From assembly GCF_023634025.1 (NCBI RefSeq), contig NZ_JALJCW010000002.1:487156-551155 (forward strand): a DNA stretch of 64,000 nt, given 5' to 3'. This document shows positions 63,063-64,000 of the stretch, piece by piece. This stretch comes from Hanstruepera flava (GTDB lineage Bacteria; Bacteroidota; Bacteroidia; Flavobacteriales; Flavobacteriaceae). Under the pieces are notes generated by a model. The model was not told the origin of the DNA, did not search any database, and saw only the letters and a list, made by a program, of their open reading frames with translations. How positions within the stretch are numbered: position 1 is the stretch's first letter; every line of letters begins with the position of its first letter. The translations under genes and the position numbers were made by a program.

Positions 63063-64000
63063 TTAGAACTTTATAAGTTTCTTTATTACAGATTTGCCAT
63101 TCAATTCATTGGTTATTTTTATCAAATAAGATCCTTGCTCCAATTTATCCATGTTTCCAACTTTAATGACTCCTCTTAAAGTTGAGTGAATAGAATTGTA
63201 AACTATTCTTCCATTTAAGTCGTAAAGAATGATTTTAAATTCATCGTTACTTGAAACAATTGGTAATTGAATATTTACATAGGAATTAAACGGGTTTGGT
63301 TGAATACTAACACCATTATAATCGAATTCTGTATTTCCTAGTGTGTTTTCAACAACAGTTACAGTAGCATTACAATTTGATGTATTACCGCTATTATCTG
63401 TAACTGTAAATACAACAACATTATCACCAATATCACTTGAATCAAATGTGTTTGGAATAACTGTCATGCTGTTTATGGCACAATTGTCAGAAGAACCATT
63501 GTCAATTTGATTAGCTGTTATGGCTGCGTTTCCAAATGCATCTAATTCCACTGTTATGTCTTGAGTATTACAAACTGGGTTTACAGTATCACCATTGTTT
63601 ATAATTTCCCATGAGCAGGTTGTATTGTTGAAGGTCGCTGTTTCCCAACATTCCGTAGACGGTTCTGCTGGTTGCGTACCCGTTACATCCCAAGAACAGG
63701 TTGTATTGTTAAAGGTCGCTGTTTCCCAACATTCCGTAGCTGGTTCTGCTGGTTGCGTACCCGTTACATCCCAAGAACAGGTTGTATTGTTGAAGGTCGC
63801 TGTTTCCCAACATTCCGTAGCTGGCTCCGCTGGTTGCGTACCCGTTACATCCCATGAGCAGGTTGTATTGTTAAAGGTCGCTGTTTCCCAACATTCCGTA
63901 GCTGGTTCTGCTGGTTGCGTACCCGTTACATCCCAAGAACAGGTTGTATTGTTAAAGGTCGCTGTTTCCCAACATTCCGTAGCTGGCTCCGCTGGTTGCG
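63063..64000 (-). CDS. T9SS-secreted repeat protein, 5' end beyond the window
   Basis: The frame is open from the stop at 63063 to the last base, at least 312 codons. The upstream part consists of 27-residue repeats (TQPAEPATECWETATFNNTT, then CSWDVTG), each with two Cys and two Trp; then a HYR-like domain (ITVELDAFGNAAITANQIDN, DNSGNTSNCNATVTV) and a T9SS sorting domain (SIQPNPFNSYVNIQLP, ending VIKKLIKF). The start lies outside. The internal ATG at 63551 is not a real start. The protein is likely anchored at or released from the surface; no enzyme motif. Confidence 0.85.
   Translation of the reverse strand, partial: QPAEPATECWETATFNNTTCSWDVTGTQPAEPATECWETATFNNTTCSWDVTGTQPAEPATECWETATFNNTTCSWDVTGTQPAEPATECWETATFNNTTCSWDVTGTQPAEPSTECWETATFNNTTCSWEIINNGDTVNPVCNTQDITVELDAFGNAAITANQIDNGSSDNCAINSMTVIPNTFDSSDIGDNVVVFTVTDNSGNTSNCNATVTVVENTLGNTEFDYNGVSIQPNPFNSYVNIQLPIVSSNDEFKIILYDLNGRIVYNSIHSTLRGVIKVGNMDKLEQGSYLIKITNELNGKSVIKKLIKF
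63608..64000 (-). repeat. 81-bp tandem repeat array
   Basis: The marker GGTTGTATTGTT recurs at 63618, 63699, 63780, 63861 and 63942, exactly 81 bases apart. Five copies are visible (the last cut by the window end) with only a few base changes, and all stay in the reading frame of the secreted protein. Confidence 0.95.

Noticed and set aside
63063..63551. A free-standing 162-residue protein starting at 63551.
   Set aside because: The frame is open upstream with clear coding repeats to the end of the window, so that ATG/GTG is internal.
63672..63857. A 61-codon plus-strand ORF in the repeat array.
   Set aside because: It arises because an 81-base unit keeps the opposite frame open; the real gene is on the minus strand.
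63608..64000. Regular 81-bp repeats considered as a CRISPR array.
   Set aside because: There are no variable spacers, the whole unit is repeated and it encodes protein in frame.
1..64000. tRNA, rRNA, tmRNA or phage genes.
   Set aside because: Reading through the intergenic gaps showed no cloverleaf-like block, rRNA segment or integrase; I cannot fully exclude a small RNA by eye.

Overview
The window is AT-rich chromosomal DNA from a member of the Bacteroidota, most likely a marine-type Flavobacteriaceae. The basis is: promoters of the Bacteroidota form (TTG or TTTG, about 19-20 bases, TAnnTTTG) before rpmH, carB, hpf, rpsF and others; C-terminal type IX secretion (T9SS type A) sorting domains on several exported proteins; many SusD-era style lipoprotein signals ending in SC/GC; and families largely confined to this phylum (DUF4252, DUF6090, DUF4421, DUF6495-like, CHRD lipoproteins). 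I cannot name the genus from the sequence. There is no rRNA, tRNA, transposase, phage gene or CRISPR array; the window reads as core chromosome with small accessory patches.

Layout. 1-8.4 kb: small GNAT protein, alpha/beta hydrolase, lytic transglycosylase plus cardiolipin synthase, rpmH, carB and a T9SS cargo protein. 8.4-13.4 kb (minus strand): a DUF3307/SatD-like pair with a palindrome-rich control region, a small membrane protein, rmuC and a TPR protein. 13.5-20.6 kb: a vitamin B12 uptake locus, with btuF-btuC-btuD on the minus strand and, divergently, a 35-residue membrane microprotein, a cobalamin riboswitch, btuB and a BtuG-like beta-propeller lipoprotein, closed by a convergent DUF71/COG2102 PP-loop ATPase of the kind predicted to act in B12 salvage. 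20.6-25.2 kb: an S41 peptidase lipoprotein, then an ECF sigma factor, its presumed membrane partner and three DUF4252 exported proteins. 25.2-31 kb: purB and its neighbours, DUF1028 protein, methyltransferase-like protein, haem-binding protein and glycosyltransferase. 31.0-31.6 kb: a cassette-like gene lying between 10-bp inverted repeats. 31.7-38.4 kb: serine hydrolase/DUF6090 pair, sirtuin, CHRD lipoprotein, TrmH-type methylase, SRPBCC and VOC proteins. 38.4-42.6 kb: DEAD-box helicase with a structured leader, three small lipoproteins, rdgB. 42.6-47.7 kb: DUF4421 protein, short-chain fatty acid transporter, acyl-CoA synthetase, SGNH esterase, hpf. 47.7-57.4 kb: housekeeping (rlmH, nadC, brkB-like, priA, LytTR regulator, rpsF-rpsR-rplI, hisS). 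57.4-64 kb: two large T9SS-secreted surface proteins; the second runs off the window and carries an 81-bp tandem repeat.

How the parts work together. The B12 block is the clearest multi-gene system: surface capture (BtuG-like), outer-membrane passage (BtuB), periplasmic binding (BtuF), inner-membrane import (BtuCD), riboswitch control, and a candidate salvage ATPase. The sigma/DUF4252 operon looks like a self-contained envelope-response unit. The most suggestive undescribed signals are the palindromic operator array over the SatD promoter, the new microprotein between the two arms of the B12 locus, the cassette-like insertion, the Cys/His double-repeat lipoprotein and the structured helicase leader. 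All functions are inferred from reading the sequence; no database search was run.
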